NCBI RefSeq assembly: GCF_023333585.1 | Contig: NZ_JAIQZN010000004.1 | Coordinates: 88,104-152,103 of the forward strand | DNA length: 64,000 bases | DNA from: Argonema antarcticum A004/B2 | GTDB taxonomy: Bacteria; Cyanobacteriota; Cyanobacteriia; Cyanobacteriales; Aerosakkonemataceae | Reading direction: 5' to 3' | Shown here: one piece after another, positions 17,307-27,179 of the stretch | How the letters are laid out: each line of letters begins with the position of its first letter | Position numbering within the stretch: the stretch's first letter is position 1 | Translations under genes and position numbers: made by a program | The notes under the pieces: generated by a model | Database searches by the model: none | Told to the model about the DNA's origin: nothing | What the model saw: the letters and a program-made list of their open reading frames with translations, nothing else

Positions 17307-17660
17307 ATGATAATTGAAAATAGCAACGATAGCCTGTTAGAGCAATTTAACACAACTGACCTCAGCAAGGAAGCAGATTTTCAAACTTCTCCTGATGATC
17401 GTAGGCTGACGCAAATTCGCATTCGACTTCGCATTCCCAAAGATTATCATCAGGAACCAGTCATTTCCCGGTTGATTTCTCAGCACGGCGTCACAGTGAA
17501 TATTGCTGCCGCTTTACTTTCAGCAAACGCAAGGGATGATGGCTGGTTTGACTTGGATCTCAAAGGCACTCCTCAACAAATTAGCAGTGCTTTAATTTAC
17601 ATTAATGATTTGGATCTCGAAGTCTGGCACGATTCCAGTTCTCACGAAGACAGTTGGTAA
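17307..17660 (+). CDS. NIL-domain protein
   Basis: 117 residues, soluble. The NIL domain occupies about residues 32-108 with IRIRLRIPKDYHQEPVISRL, then ISQHGVTVNIAAALL and LKGTPQQISSALIYINDL. It is clearly related to the C-terminal domain of the 14778 gene. ATG 17307 is preceded by ACGGAGG, a strong ribosome-binding site. As the last gene of the sulfate cluster it may sense a sulfur metabolite or associate with the transporter ATPase; function is inferred from context only. Confidence 0.85.
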   Translation: MIIENSNDSLLEQFNTTDLSKEADFQTSPDDRRLTQIRIRLRIPKDYHQEPVISRLISQHGVTVNIAAALLSANARDDGWFDLDLKGTPQQISSALIYINDLDLEVWHDSSSHEDSW

Positions 17661-17689
17661 AAGTTCAGCAATGAGACTTGGTAGATGCC

Positions 17690-17782
17690 TTAATTGCGAC
17701 TAATGCCAAAGTAGTGGACGAGTTTGGTGCAGTATGGGTTGTTTGCTTGAGCATTGCTCGCCAAACTCAAACCTTTGGCTAG
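17690..17782 (+). pseudogene. cysW fragment
   Basis: Open in the frame ending TAG 17780-17782: LIATNAKVVDEFGAVWVV then CLSIARQTQTFG. This aligns with the cysW segment [27 protein letters not shown]. There is no start and no further homology on either side, so it is a decayed partial duplication of the EAA-loop-distal part of cysW. Confidence 0.75.
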
Positions 17783-17784
17783 AT

Positions 17785-18552
17785 TTAGGCCATGCTGTTT
17801 TCAATTGCCCAACGTGCTAGTTCTGTGCGGTTATGCAGACCTGTTTTACCCAGCATATTAGAAACGTGGCTTTCTACCGTGCGCTGACTCACACCTAGTT
17901 CGTCGGCAATTTCCCGGTTGGATAGACCCCGCGCTACGTGCTGTACCACTTTTAGTTCGGTTGTCGTTAACTGCACATCGAAGGGAACTTGGATTTTCTG
18001 GCCATCTTCTCCTTTGGCGTGGTGAGCTATGAGCCGCTCGGTATGCTTGAGGGAAGATTCCACTTGAGCTACTAATTCTTCTGGCTCAAATGGTTTAACC
18101 ATATAGACATCTGCTCCCGTGTTCAGACCTTTGACCTTATCGGAGCTTTGACCTTTTGCCGAAAGGAATAGAACCGGAATCCAGCTGGATTCTGGATTTT
18201 CTCTCACGTGCTTCACGAAGGTATAGCCGTCCATCTCCGGCATCATCACATCGCAGATAATCAGGTGAGCTTTGTCCGTTTCGAGCAATTCCAGTGCTTG
18301 CCGACCATTTTCTGCGGTAAGCACTTCGTATCCCCGAAATTCCAGGTAATCCTTGACTAGCAGGATTAGGTTGGGGTCATCGTCTATCAGTAGCAGTCGT
18401 TTTGCATCTCTGAGGCGAGTTTCTTTCATGCTGTGCCACTGGTCCATTGCGAGTAAGTCGATCGAGTTTACAAATTGTCTCACCTCGTGTTGTCTAAAAT
18501 TTGGCTGAACCGGCTGTTGCGTATAACTTGTGAGTAAGGTAACAACTGTCAT
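17785..18552 (-). CDS. Response regulator, receiver + LuxR-type HTH (NarL/Ycf29-like)
   Basis: 255 residues as drawn. The receiver domain starts near residue 52 with KRLLLIDDDPNLILLVKDYL. The phospho-acceptor aspartate is in LIICDVMMPEMDGY, and the conserved lysine is in DVYMVKPFEPEEL. The C-terminal HTH (about 190-250) contains LTTTELKVVQHVARGLSNRE and TVESHVSNMLGKTGLHNR. It resembles the Ycf29-type regulators of cyanobacteria and red plastids. The first 35-50 residues are not part of the family, so translation may begin at an internal ATG (for example MDQWHSMKE). No sensor kinase gene is adjacent. Confidence 0.9.
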   Translation of the reverse strand: MTVVTLLTSYTQQPVQPNFRQHEVRQFVNSIDLLAMDQWHSMKETRLRDAKRLLLIDDDPNLILLVKDYLEFRGYEVLTAENGRQALELLETDKAHLIICDVMMPEMDGYTFVKHVRENPESSWIPVLFLSAKGQSSDKVKGLNTGADVYMVKPFEPEELVAQVESSLKHTERLIAHHAKGEDGQKIQVPFDVQLTTTELKVVQHVARGLSNREIADELGVSQRTVESHVSNMLGKTGLHNRTELARWAIENSMA

Positions 18553-18731
18553 ACGGCACTGGAAATCAGCACTACTCAGAAAACAGAAGTAAGTCTAGTA
18601 GTAATACGTAAGTAGGGTGTTTAATTGCAATGATAATATGGAAAGTTTACATAAGTCCAGTAAAAAATAACTACCCCTTCTACGGATGGGATCGATCGCA
18701 CGCTCTCTTCCTTGAAGGTCTGTGGGCTAAG

Positions 18732-19190
18732 TCAACTTTCTGTTGAGATTGTAGAAGGTTCTGGCAAAGGATGGGTTAAAAAGGCGTATTCTTCGACGAC
18801 CCGTGAGCCAATCAGATGCTCTTGGATAATTCGCTCAATGACTTCAGGCGTCGCGTTGCGATACCAAACGCCATCCGGGTAAACTACTAAGATTGGCCCT
18901 TGGGCACAAACTCGCAAGCAGTTCGCTTTGGTGCGAAAGATGCAGCTGGGCCTAGTGGGTGTTGGCTTTTCGAGTTTTAATTCTTTTAGCCGTTTTTTCA
19001 GGTAGTTCCAAGATTCCAAACCCGCTGACTGGGAGCAACATTCGGGTTTGGTTTGGTCTGCACAGATAAAAATATGCCGTTGAATTTGGCCCAGTCCCAA
19101 GGTTTGCACGCAAGCTGCGAAGGCATTGTTGTCTGACGCTTCATCTGCCAAAGCTACTGAGTTTTCTGTCATTGTAGTGCGATCGTCCAT
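18732..19190 (-). CDS. Thioredoxin-like [2Fe-2S] ferredoxin
   Basis: 152 residues from ATG 19190, chosen because GAGGGG lies just upstream; a longer form from 19223 is possible. A thioredoxin-fold ferredoxin with cysteines in two pairs: [12 protein letters not shown] at the N-terminal part of the domain and [11 protein letters not shown] near its C-terminal part. These are the expected ligands of a [2Fe-2S] cluster as in NuoE-like or (2Fe-2S) ferredoxin-domain proteins. It ends with a variable acidic tail. Probably a soluble electron carrier; partner unknown. Confidence 0.85.
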   Translation of the reverse strand: MDDRTTMTENSVALADEASDNNAFAACVQTLGLGQIQRHIFICADQTKPECCSQSAGLESWNYLKKRLKELKLEKPTPTRPSCIFRTKANCLRVCAQGPILVVYPDGVWYRNATPEVIERIIQEHLIGSRVVEEYAFLTHPLPEPSTISTES

Positions 19191-19298
19191 TAATCCCCTC
19201 AAATGATTGTCTCTCCAAATCACGATTTACGCATCTGGCAGTAGGGGAAAGTCAAAAAGGGGCTAGGGAGAGTGGGAGAGTGGGGGAGCGGGGGAGAA

Positions 19299-19434
19299 TG
19301 ACAACTGACAACTGACAACTGACAACTGACAACTGACCACTAACAACTGACCACTGACCACTGACCACTGACCACTGACAACTGACCACTGACAACTGAC
19401 CACTGACCACTGACCACTAACCACTTTGGTAAGT
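19299..19434. repeat. Heptamer array TGACAAC/TGACCAC
   Basis: About 19 units of the two heptamers also found at 1884-2106, preceded by GTGGGGGAG-type octamers. It lies between the ferredoxin gene and the groESL operator. Confidence 0.95.
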
Positions 19435-19486
19435 TCGGGAACCCGTACAAAGAAATTTGTTGCGATCGCACTCCATCTCGTTTAAA

Positions 19487-19513
19487 TTAGCACTCAGGAG
19501 ATGAGAGTGCTAA
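19487..19513. promoter_or_regulatory. CIRCE operator (HrcA binding site) of groESL
   Basis: Perfect inverted repeat TTAGCACTC-N9-GAGTGCTAA, 94 bp upstream of the groES start. CIRCE is bound by the HrcA repressor and gives heat-shock control of groESL in cyanobacteria and many other bacteria. Confidence 0.98.
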
Positions 19514-19606
19514 ACTCAAGTTGAGAGCAGAGGCATGGGTAAAAATATAATCTTTTGACCAATGACCTTTTGATCGATCGCAAACTATAGTTGGAGAAAA
19601 TTTCCT

Positions 19607-19918
19607 ATGGCAGCAGTATCTCTGAGCGTTTCAACCGTTAAACCACTAGGCGAGCGCGTCTTTGTGAAAGTTAGTCCCTCCGAGGAAAAGACCGCCGGTG
19701 GGCTGTATTTGCCCGAAACCGCCAAAGAAAAACCCCAAGTCGGAGAAGTTGTTCAAGTTGGCCCAGGCAAGCGCAATGATGACGGCGCACGTCAAGAAAT
19801 GGAAGTGAAAATCGGCGACAAAGTTCTCTACTCTAAGTACGCTGGCACAGACATCAAACTTGGCACCGAAGAATACGTTCTCCTCTCAGAAAAAGACATT
19901 CTCGCCGTCGTTTCCTAA
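19607..19918 (+). CDS. groES: Co-chaperonin GroES
   Basis: 103 residues, the normal length. The N-terminal strand [20 protein letters not shown] is followed by the mobile loop [19 protein letters not shown]. The core [10 protein letters not shown] and [20 protein letters not shown] follow, ending EKDILAVVS. The seven-subunit lid closes the GroEL chamber. It is the first gene of the CIRCE-controlled operon, with groEL 85 bp downstream. Confidence 0.98.
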   Translation: MAAVSLSVSTVKPLGERVFVKVSPSEEKTAGGLYLPETAKEKPQVGEVVQVGPGKRNDDGARQEMEVKIGDKVLYSKYAGTDIKLGTEEYVLLSEKDILAVVS

Positions 19919-19982
19919 ATGCCTTTTTAAGTACTGAGTGCTGAGTACTCAGTGCTGAGTTAATCCAAAATCCCAAATCTAA

Positions 19983-21644
<1,662 letters not shown>

Positions 21645-21655
21645 ATCTTCTGTAG

Positions 21656-21672
21656 GGTGGGCAATGCCCACC
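21656..21672. repeat. Palindrome GGTGGGCAATGCCCACC
   Basis: A short REP-like palindrome directly after groEL. Sequences of this kind (GTGGGCATTGCCCAC) recur in cyanobacterial genomes. Confidence 0.7.
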
Positions 21673-21681
21673 TAATTATCA

Positions 21682-21718
21682 AAACAGCCGCTTCCACTAG
21701 GAAGCAGCTGTTTTTTTT
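21682..21718 (+). terminator. Rho-independent terminator of groESL
   Basis: Stem AACAGC-CTTCC paired with GGAAG-GCTGTT, with a small internal bulge, loop ACTA and a run of eight T. It lies 37 bp after the groEL stop. Confidence 0.93.
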
Positions 21719-21756
21719 AAGGTATTGTGGTACTTGCTAGTATAAAAGTATTAATT

Positions 21757-21948
21757 ATGCCTACCGTCGAACAGGCTTTTACCTGCGTCAGAGTATCCCA
21801 AATGCTCTCTAATGGGTATCAGCCTATTCATGTCTTCCGATACAATCAGAACACTAAAACGGTATTTATCCTTGCTGGTGTAACTGAGAGCTTAGAAATT
21901 CTAATCTTTGCTGATGGTCAGTGGAGTTTTAATGATGAAGAAGCCTGA
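21757..21948 (+). CDS. DUF6888-type small protein
   Basis: 63 residues from ATG 21757 (MPTVEQAFTCVRVSQMLSNG). Family features are the N-terminal MPTxEQAxxCVRVSQMLSN, then HVFRYNQNTKTVFILAG and FADGQWSFND. An upstream GTG at 21727 is possible but outside the conserved part. It overlaps the next gene by 17 bp. DUF6888 and DUF6887 genes occur as a pair in cyanobacteria; function unknown. Confidence 0.72.
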   Translation: MPTVEQAFTCVRVSQMLSNGYQPIHVFRYNQNTKTVFILAGVTESLEILIFADGQWSFNDEEA

Positions 21949-22147
21949 GTTTTATAATATGACTCGTCAAGAATTGAGAGCTTATATCTTAACTCATCGA
22001 GAGGATGATGATGCGATCGAGGCTTTGATTAAGCGGAGTAATCCTAATAGTCCGAAATATCCATACCCCCAAACCGATCAAGATTTCCAGATCATGGAAG
22101 AGATACTTAAGAGAAAATTGGGAAGCAATGAAGAAGTCGAGAGTTAA
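21932..22147 (+). CDS. DUF6887-type small protein
   Basis: 71 residues from ATG 21932 or 70 from 21935. Conserved start MKKPEFYNMTRQELRAYILT followed by the acidic HREDDDAIEALIKR. It is hydrophilic and probably helical. The start lies inside the end of the preceding gene, so the two are translationally coupled. The pair has the layout of a small toxin-antitoxin-like module, but no activity is known. The stop codon lies in a dispersed repeat. Confidence 0.72.
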   Translation: MMKKPEFYNMTRQELRAYILTHREDDDAIEALIKRSNPNSPKYPYPQTDQDFQIMEEILKRKLGSNEEVES

Positions 22148-22240
22148 ATTTTAACCACAGATGAAGACAGATGAACACAGATGAACACAGATAAGAGAGT
22201 TATTTTTTTTAGACAACCGATGCCACCGGACATGATATTA
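22143..22240 (+). repeat. Dispersed repeat with ACCACAGATGAAGACAG, copy 1
   Basis: Starts GTTAAATTTTAACCACAG, continues with GATGAACACA units and ends GGACATGATATTA. It is similar over its length to 23073-23175. Confidence 0.8.
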
Positions 22241-22312
22241 ATAGAGAATGTAGATTTTTGGGAGCCGGATTGGTTGCCTATTTTTGAAGAAGATGACAAT
22301 CGCGTAAGTTGA
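22232..22312 (+). CDS. Possible 26-residue peptide ORF
   Basis: Small open frame MILIENVDFWEPDWLPIFEE then DDNRVS. It is strongly acidic with three tryptophan/phenylalanine positions. The start codon lies within a dispersed repeat and no clear ribosome-binding site is visible. It may be a fragment of a larger lost gene; coding status is uncertain. Confidence 0.25.
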   Translation: MILIENVDFWEPDWLPIFEEDDNRVS

Positions 22313-22462
22313 CTACGTAGCTACCACTAAAGGATAGTCGGCAGAAATAATCTACTCTGTTTTGTCGTACAACCAGAAATAGTTAGCAATATACGAATTT
22401 GGCATCGCTATCAGTGTATCCTCTATAAAAGGCTGTCAACGGACTCTGGAGCCACTCTAAAC

Positions 22463-23023
22463 ATGAAATTTAAATTTCTAGCTACCTCCATTCTCGCCGT
22501 TCCTCTCTGCCTAGCAACGACCGTCAGAGCGGAAAATACCCTCCAATTCAGACAGTTAGGGGCAATCCAACCGTCAGTTTTGGTAGCTCAATCCGATTGG
22601 AGCGAGTTCTCTTCGGCTTCAGGCGGGTTTGCTGTCTTGATGCCCGGTACGCCTAAAGAGGAGAGCGAAACCAGCGACGATGGCTCAGTCGAATACTCAT
22701 ACACTCTTTCTCTGGAAAAAGCGGCTTTCTTAGTTCACTACACCGATATTCCTAATGCAGATGAATTGAGTGCCGAAGAAATTCAAGAACTTTTGGATGG
22801 TACTCCTGCTGATTTTGCTAAAGGGGCTGAAGCTAAGTTGTTAGGAACTAGAAGCATTTCAATTGATGACAATCCTGGAAAAGAGTTTGAATTTACTCTC
22901 AGCGATGGTACTCCTGGCAAAGCTAGGGTATATATGGTGAAGAAGCGGCTGTATGTTGTCGTGGGAATGACCTCTGAATCTGAAAATACCGAAAGGTTTC
23001 TCAACTCGTTCCGTTTGCTTTGA
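22463..23023 (+). CDS. Secreted protein of unknown function
   Basis: 186 residues. Signal peptide MKFKFLATSILAVPLCLATT then VRAEN, with cleavage after VRA. The mature domain contains WSEFSSASGGFAVLMPGTPK (about 46-65), a pattern (Gly-Phe-x-Val-x-Met-Pro-Gly-x-Pro) found in a group of exported cyanobacterial proteins. It ends FLNSFRLL, suggesting a compact alpha/beta domain. No catalytic residues were recognised. It lies between two copies of a dispersed repeat. Confidence 0.75.
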   Translation: MKFKFLATSILAVPLCLATTVRAENTLQFRQLGAIQPSVLVAQSDWSEFSSASGGFAVLMPGTPKEESETSDDGSVEYSYTLSLEKAAFLVHYTDIPNADELSAEEIQELLDGTPADFAKGAEAKLLGTRSISIDDNPGKEFEFTLSDGTPGKARVYMVKKRLYVVVGMTSESENTERFLNSFRLL

Positions 23024-23072
23024 TTGTCTGGTTACATGATTGATATAGTTAAGTTGTCTGTTGTCATCGGTG

Positions 23073-23175
23073 GTTAAATTTTTACCACAGATGAAGACAG
23101 ATTAACACAGATGAACACAGATAAGAATAAGAAAATGAATTTTTTAGGTAATCGATGCTTAAGGGCATGATATCA
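23073..23175 (+). repeat. Dispersed repeat with ACCACAGATGAAGACAG, copy 2
   Basis: Second copy of the 22143-22240 repeat. It ends AAGGGCATGATATCA where copy 1 ends CCGGACATGATATTA. Confidence 0.8.
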
Positions 23176-23259
23176 TTCCAAATCCGGCTCTGATACTCTT
23201 TTGATTATTAGTCCGCGAAGGTGGGCTTTGCCTGTGTAGCCGCGACTTCAGTCGTCAGC

Positions 23260-24066
23260 CTAACGAGAATTTTCGTTTGATGCCAGTATCGCGGTTACTT
23301 CCTGCAAAAGCTGGTTTTGCTCTTGTCTAATTGCTTCTAACCTATTCAAGATGTACGCTAGTCGTTCTTTATTATTCTGACTAACTGTTGCGGGAATGGA
23401 AGTATTTAAAGCCAGGACATTTCCTTCAGATTGCTTGAGCGTATTTCCAATGAAAGGCAAATAACCGAATACTTTTAAGCACAATCCTAAAATAAGTTGA
23501 CCAAGTTTGAAAGGTGCTTGTAATATATATAAGAAAATTTGCTGTATAAACTGACTAAGCGCTTTGATGAATTGGCGTATAATAAAAATACTTGAAATGA
23601 TAATAATTACGCTGAGAATAGGGTGGCTAATTCCCCAAGCTAACACTTGTGTTGCCCAGGACATGACTGGATGAGAATCAATCCATCCTCTGACGCCATG
23701 CAAATGTTGATTCATAAAAGTACTCAGAGAATTTTCAATGCCTGTAGAGGTATTTTTGGTTGTTGAAGTGACATTATTAAGCGCATTAACTGCGGTTTGA
23801 GTTATTTTATCTTGCGCCTGTTCTGCTGTTTTGGTAACAGTATCGATTGTTTGGCTAGTTGCTTCATTAAACATATTGACTGCCTTAGCAGCAGTTTCAG
23901 TCAAGGAAGTTTTCGCGTTTTGTGTTGTTTCGCTAACGCTATTTAATGTTCGATCGACGCTTTGAGTTACGGTATTAACTGCGTTGCGAGTGACTTCTGT
24001 CGAAAAATCTTTAATCTGATGAAAGTTTTTCAGAACCTCCTGAGACAAACCTACTTCCATTGCCAT
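23260..24066 (-). CDS. Membrane protein with long amphipathic helical N-terminal region
   Basis: 268 residues from ATG 24066 (MAMEVGLSQEVLKNF), chosen because AGAGGGG precedes it and the longer upstream frame reads through ATTGCAG repeats. Residues about 15-130 are rich in Thr, Ser, Ala and Asn with an 11-residue-like periodicity (for example TQSVDRTLNSVSETTQNAKT), typical of an amphipathic membrane-surface helix. One or two hydrophobic segments follow (about 160-185, HPILSVIIIISSIFIIRQF), then a second hydrophobic stretch and a short C-terminal coil. No known domain. Confidence 0.72.
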   Translation of the reverse strand: MAMEVGLSQEVLKNFHQIKDFSTEVTRNAVNTVTQSVDRTLNSVSETTQNAKTSLTETAAKAVNMFNEATSQTIDTVTKTAEQAQDKITQTAVNALNNVTSTTKNTSTGIENSLSTFMNQHLHGVRGWIDSHPVMSWATQVLAWGISHPILSVIIIISSIFIIRQFIKALSQFIQQIFLYILQAPFKLGQLILGLCLKVFGYLPFIGNTLKQSEGNVLALNTSIPATVSQNNKERLAYILNRLEAIRQEQNQLLQEVTAILASNENSR

Positions 24067-24227
24067 GTTCCCCTCTGCGATAATTTCAAATTTCAGATTT
24101 GAGATTGCAAATTGAAAATTGCTTTTTTCAATCTGCAATCTGCAATCTGCAATCTGCAATCTCTGTAGTTTATTTTTCTAGATGCGATCGAGGTGCAAAT
24201 GCAACTGAATTGCATCTATCTAGCGGC

Positions 24228-25913
24228 TTAAACTAAGCCTAAATCGGTTACGGCACCCACACTGCTGGAAGATACCAATTTGGCATATTTTGCCAATACA
24301 CCCATCGTATAACGGGGTTTGGGTGGTTGCCACTCAGCGCGGCGGTGTTCTAATTCTTCATTGGATACGTCAAGGTGCAACGATCGCGCATTGGCATCAA
24401 TTGTGATGATATCGCCTTCCTTGACAAGAGCGATCGCACCTCCCACAGCTGCTTCTGGTGCTACGTGACCGACTACCATACCATAAGTGCCACCAGAAAA
24501 CCGTCCATCGGTAATCAATCCTACGGAATCTCCCAATCCAGCACCGATAATTGCCGATGTGGGGGCTAGCATTTCCCGCATTCCGGGGCCACCCTTCGGC
24601 CCTTCGTAGCGGATGACAATGACATCCCCTGGTTTGATTTGATTAGCTAAAATTGCCTCTAAACAGGATTCCTCAGATTCAAACACCCGTGCTGGGCCGG
24701 TGATTTGGGACTTTTTGATGCCAGTAATTTTTGCTACAGCACCTTCTGTTGCCAAATTTCCTCTCAAGATTGCTAAGTGTCCCTGAGAATAAATCGGGTT
24801 ATGCCAAGGACGGATGACATCTTGGTCTGCTGGTGGTTCATCGGGAACATCTGCCAACACTTCAGCAACTGTTTTTCCCGTGATGGTGAGGGCGTCGCCA
24901 TGCAGCAGGTCGTGTACCAGCAACATTTTCATTACTTGGGGAATACCGCCAGCTTTGTGTAAGTCGGTCGCCACATATTTGCCAGATGGTTTTAAATCGC
25001 ACAGGACGGGTACGCGGGCGCGAATAGTTTCAAAGTCATCCAGGCATAATTCGACACCAGCAGAATGAGCTAGAGCCAGCAAGTGCAGCACCGCATTCGT
25101 CGAACCACCCACGGCCATGATCGTAGAAATAGCATTTTCAAAGGCTTTGCGGGTGATAATGTCAAGGGGCAAGAGTTGTTTGCGAATTGCTTCCACCAAA
25201 ACAAAAGCAGATTTTTCCGCACTTTCTGCTTTTTCGGCATCTTCAGCTGCCATAGTCGAGGAATAGGGCAGACTCATGCCCATTGCTTCAAAAGCAGAAG
25301 ACATGGTATTCGCCGTGTACATACCGCCGCAGGAACCGGCACCGGGACAAGCTTTGCGCTCCACCTCCAGCAGTTCCTTGGCATCAATTTTACCAGCGCT
25401 GTATTGCCCCACAGCTTCAAAAGCGCTGACAACCGTAAGGTCGCGTCCGTTGTGATGACCGGGTTTAATCGTACCGCCATAGACGAATATAGCGGGGATA
25501 TTCAGGCGAGCGATCGCAATCATCGCCCCCGGCATATTTTTGTCGCAACCGCCAATTGCCAGCACCCCATCCATACTTTGGCCGTTACAGACTGTTTCGA
25601 TCGAGTCAGCAATTACTTCCCGCGATACCAAGGAATACTTCATCCCTTCAGTTCCCATCGAAATGCCATCGCTGATCGTGATCGTACCGAACATCTGAGG
25701 CATCGCATCGGCAGCGCGAATACCAGCTTCGGCGCGAATAGCTAGCTGATTTATGCCGATATTGCAAGGGGTGATCGTGCTATACCCGTTCGCAAGACCG
25801 ACAATAGGTTTAGTGAAGTCGCGATCGCCAAAACCAACCGCACGTAGCATGGCCCGGTTAGGCGTCCGCTGTGCCCCTTGGGTAACAACTTGGCTTTTGA
25901 GATTATCCGGCAT
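24228..25913 (-). CDS. ilvD: Dihydroxy-acid dehydratase
   Basis: Iron-sulfur enzyme of branched-chain amino acid synthesis (2,3-dihydroxy-isovalerate or -methylvalerate to the 2-oxo acids). 561 residues from ATG 25913, chosen for AAGGG nine bases upstream and normal family length; ATG 25931 would add six residues. Conserved motifs include [39 protein letters not shown] and [19 protein letters not shown]. The cluster cysteines are in the first two motifs. Cytoplasmic, single gene, with no ilv neighbours. Confidence 0.97.
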   Translation of the reverse strand: MPDNLKSQVVTQGAQRTPNRAMLRAVGFGDRDFTKPIVGLANGYSTITPCNIGINQLAIRAEAGIRAADAMPQMFGTITISDGISMGTEGMKYSLVSREVIADSIETVCNGQSMDGVLAIGGCDKNMPGAMIAIARLNIPAIFVYGGTIKPGHHNGRDLTVVSAFEAVGQYSAGKIDAKELLEVERKACPGAGSCGGMYTANTMSSAFEAMGMSLPYSSTMAAEDAEKAESAEKSAFVLVEAIRKQLLPLDIITRKAFENAISTIMAVGGSTNAVLHLLALAHSAGVELCLDDFETIRARVPVLCDLKPSGKYVATDLHKAGGIPQVMKMLLVHDLLHGDALTITGKTVAEVLADVPDEPPADQDVIRPWHNPIYSQGHLAILRGNLATEGAVAKITGIKKSQITGPARVFESEESCLEAILANQIKPGDVIVIRYEGPKGGPGMREMLAPTSAIIGAGLGDSVGLITDGRFSGGTYGMVVGHVAPEAAVGGAIALVKEGDIITIDANARSLHLDVSNEELEHRRAEWQPPKPRYTMGVLAKYAKLVSSSSVGAVTDLGLV

Positions 25914-25931
25914 TGTGTTTTCCCTTGTCAT

Positions 25932-26275
25932 TAGTCATTAGTCATTTGTTATTTGTCAAAAGTCAATTGTCAAAAGGACTTTGTTAGTCGTTAGTTGTTA
26001 GAACGCATTACCCACTAACCAATAACCACCGACCAAAGACCAAAGACCAATGACCAATGACCCCTCTTGTTTTTGATTTTCTCAGAAGGAACGTGGTTTG
26101 CGTAGCCGAAAATAAAAGACTTTAACAAAACCTTGTGTCATTTGGGATGATGAATGGAACAAACTATAAGCAGTACGGGCAAAGCATTTATTTGAGCAAA
26201 CCCTCCTTGGCACGAGGGAATGTCCAAAAGCGATCGCTTCCCCTCTAGATATAAAGTCACGATGAGAAATATAGT
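25932..26275. other. Intergenic region between divergent genes with heptamer repeats
   Basis: Contains TTAGTCA and GACCAAA heptamer-like arrays (about 25931-26070), then unique AT-rich DNA with a HIP1 site before the pentapeptide gene. Promoters for ilvD and the pentapeptide gene must lie here. Confidence 0.7.
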
Positions 26276-27112
26276 ATGGATGCCAATGAATTGCTGAGAC
26301 GATATGCTGCCGGTGAGAGAGATTTTTGGGAAACCAATCTACGGGGAGTATCTCTGATCGGCGTTGACCTGAGCGGGGTCAACTTACGTGGGGCAGACCT
26401 AAGTGGAGCGAATTTGAAGGGAGCCTCCCTAATTAGTGTAAATCTGCGGGAAGCCAACCTGCGGGGAGCCAACCTGCAAGCTAATTTGAGCGAAGCTAAT
26501 CTGATTGCAGCCAACCTGAATGGAGCCAACTTGAGTGAAGCTAATCTGAGCGAAGCGAGCTTGCGGGGAGCCAACTTGGAGAACGCCAACCTGAGTGGGG
26601 CTAATCTGAGCGAAGCTATTCTGAGCGAAGCTCAAATGCGGGGAGCCAACCTGAGTGGGGCTAAACTAATTGACGCACCCATGAATCGGGCCTATCTGAT
26701 TGACGCCAACCTGAGTGGAGCCATCTTAGACGGAGCTATCTTGACGAATGCCATCTTGAGCGGAGCCAACCTAGAGAAAGCCCACCTTATAAGTGCCATC
26801 CTTATTGGAGCGGTTCTGGAGGGGACTAACCTGACTGGGGCAGACTTGAGCCGAGCAAAACTGAGTGGAGCCAATTTGACTGGTGCTAACCTAAGCCAAG
26901 CCAATATGAGGGGAGCAACCATAAGTTGGGCAACTCTGCGCGGGACTAATTTTCGGGGTGCTAATCTCTTCCGGGCGAAACTCGGCTGGTCTAACATGAC
27001 GGGAGCTATCTTGAGCGAGGCTATATTGATTGATGCCAATCTAAATCGGGCTAATCTACACGGTGCCGAACTCCAAGGGGCAATTATGCCCGATGGCAGA
27101 GGTCACGAGTAA
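26276..27112 (+). CDS. Pentapeptide repeat protein
   Basis: 278 residues. After a short N-terminal helix (MDANELLRRYAAGERDFWET) the whole protein is A(N/D)LxxA pentapeptide repeats, about 48 units (for example ANLRGANLQANLSEANLIAA). The fold would be a right-handed quadrilateral beta-helix. One repeat register is shifted at NLQANLSEA. The N-terminal motif RYAAGERDF is common to cytoplasmic cyanobacterial pentapeptide proteins. Function unknown; some family members mimic DNA and bind gyrase, which nothing here proves. Confidence 0.93.
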   Translation: MDANELLRRYAAGERDFWETNLRGVSLIGVDLSGVNLRGADLSGANLKGASLISVNLREANLRGANLQANLSEANLIAANLNGANLSEANLSEASLRGANLENANLSGANLSEAILSEAQMRGANLSGAKLIDAPMNRAYLIDANLSGAILDGAILTNAILSGANLEKAHLISAILIGAVLEGTNLTGADLSRAKLSGANLTGANLSQANMRGATISWATLRGTNFRGANLFRAKLGWSNMTGAILSEAILIDANLNRANLHGAELQGAIMPDGRGHE

Positions 27113-27179
27113 CTTTTTCTCAAATATTAAGGGTGCATCATCTCAAAAGTCAAAAGTCAAAAGTCAAAAGTCAAAGCAC

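Noticed and set aside
25083..25745. 220-residue open frame antisense to ilvD
   Set aside because: Shadow of a strongly conserved gene.
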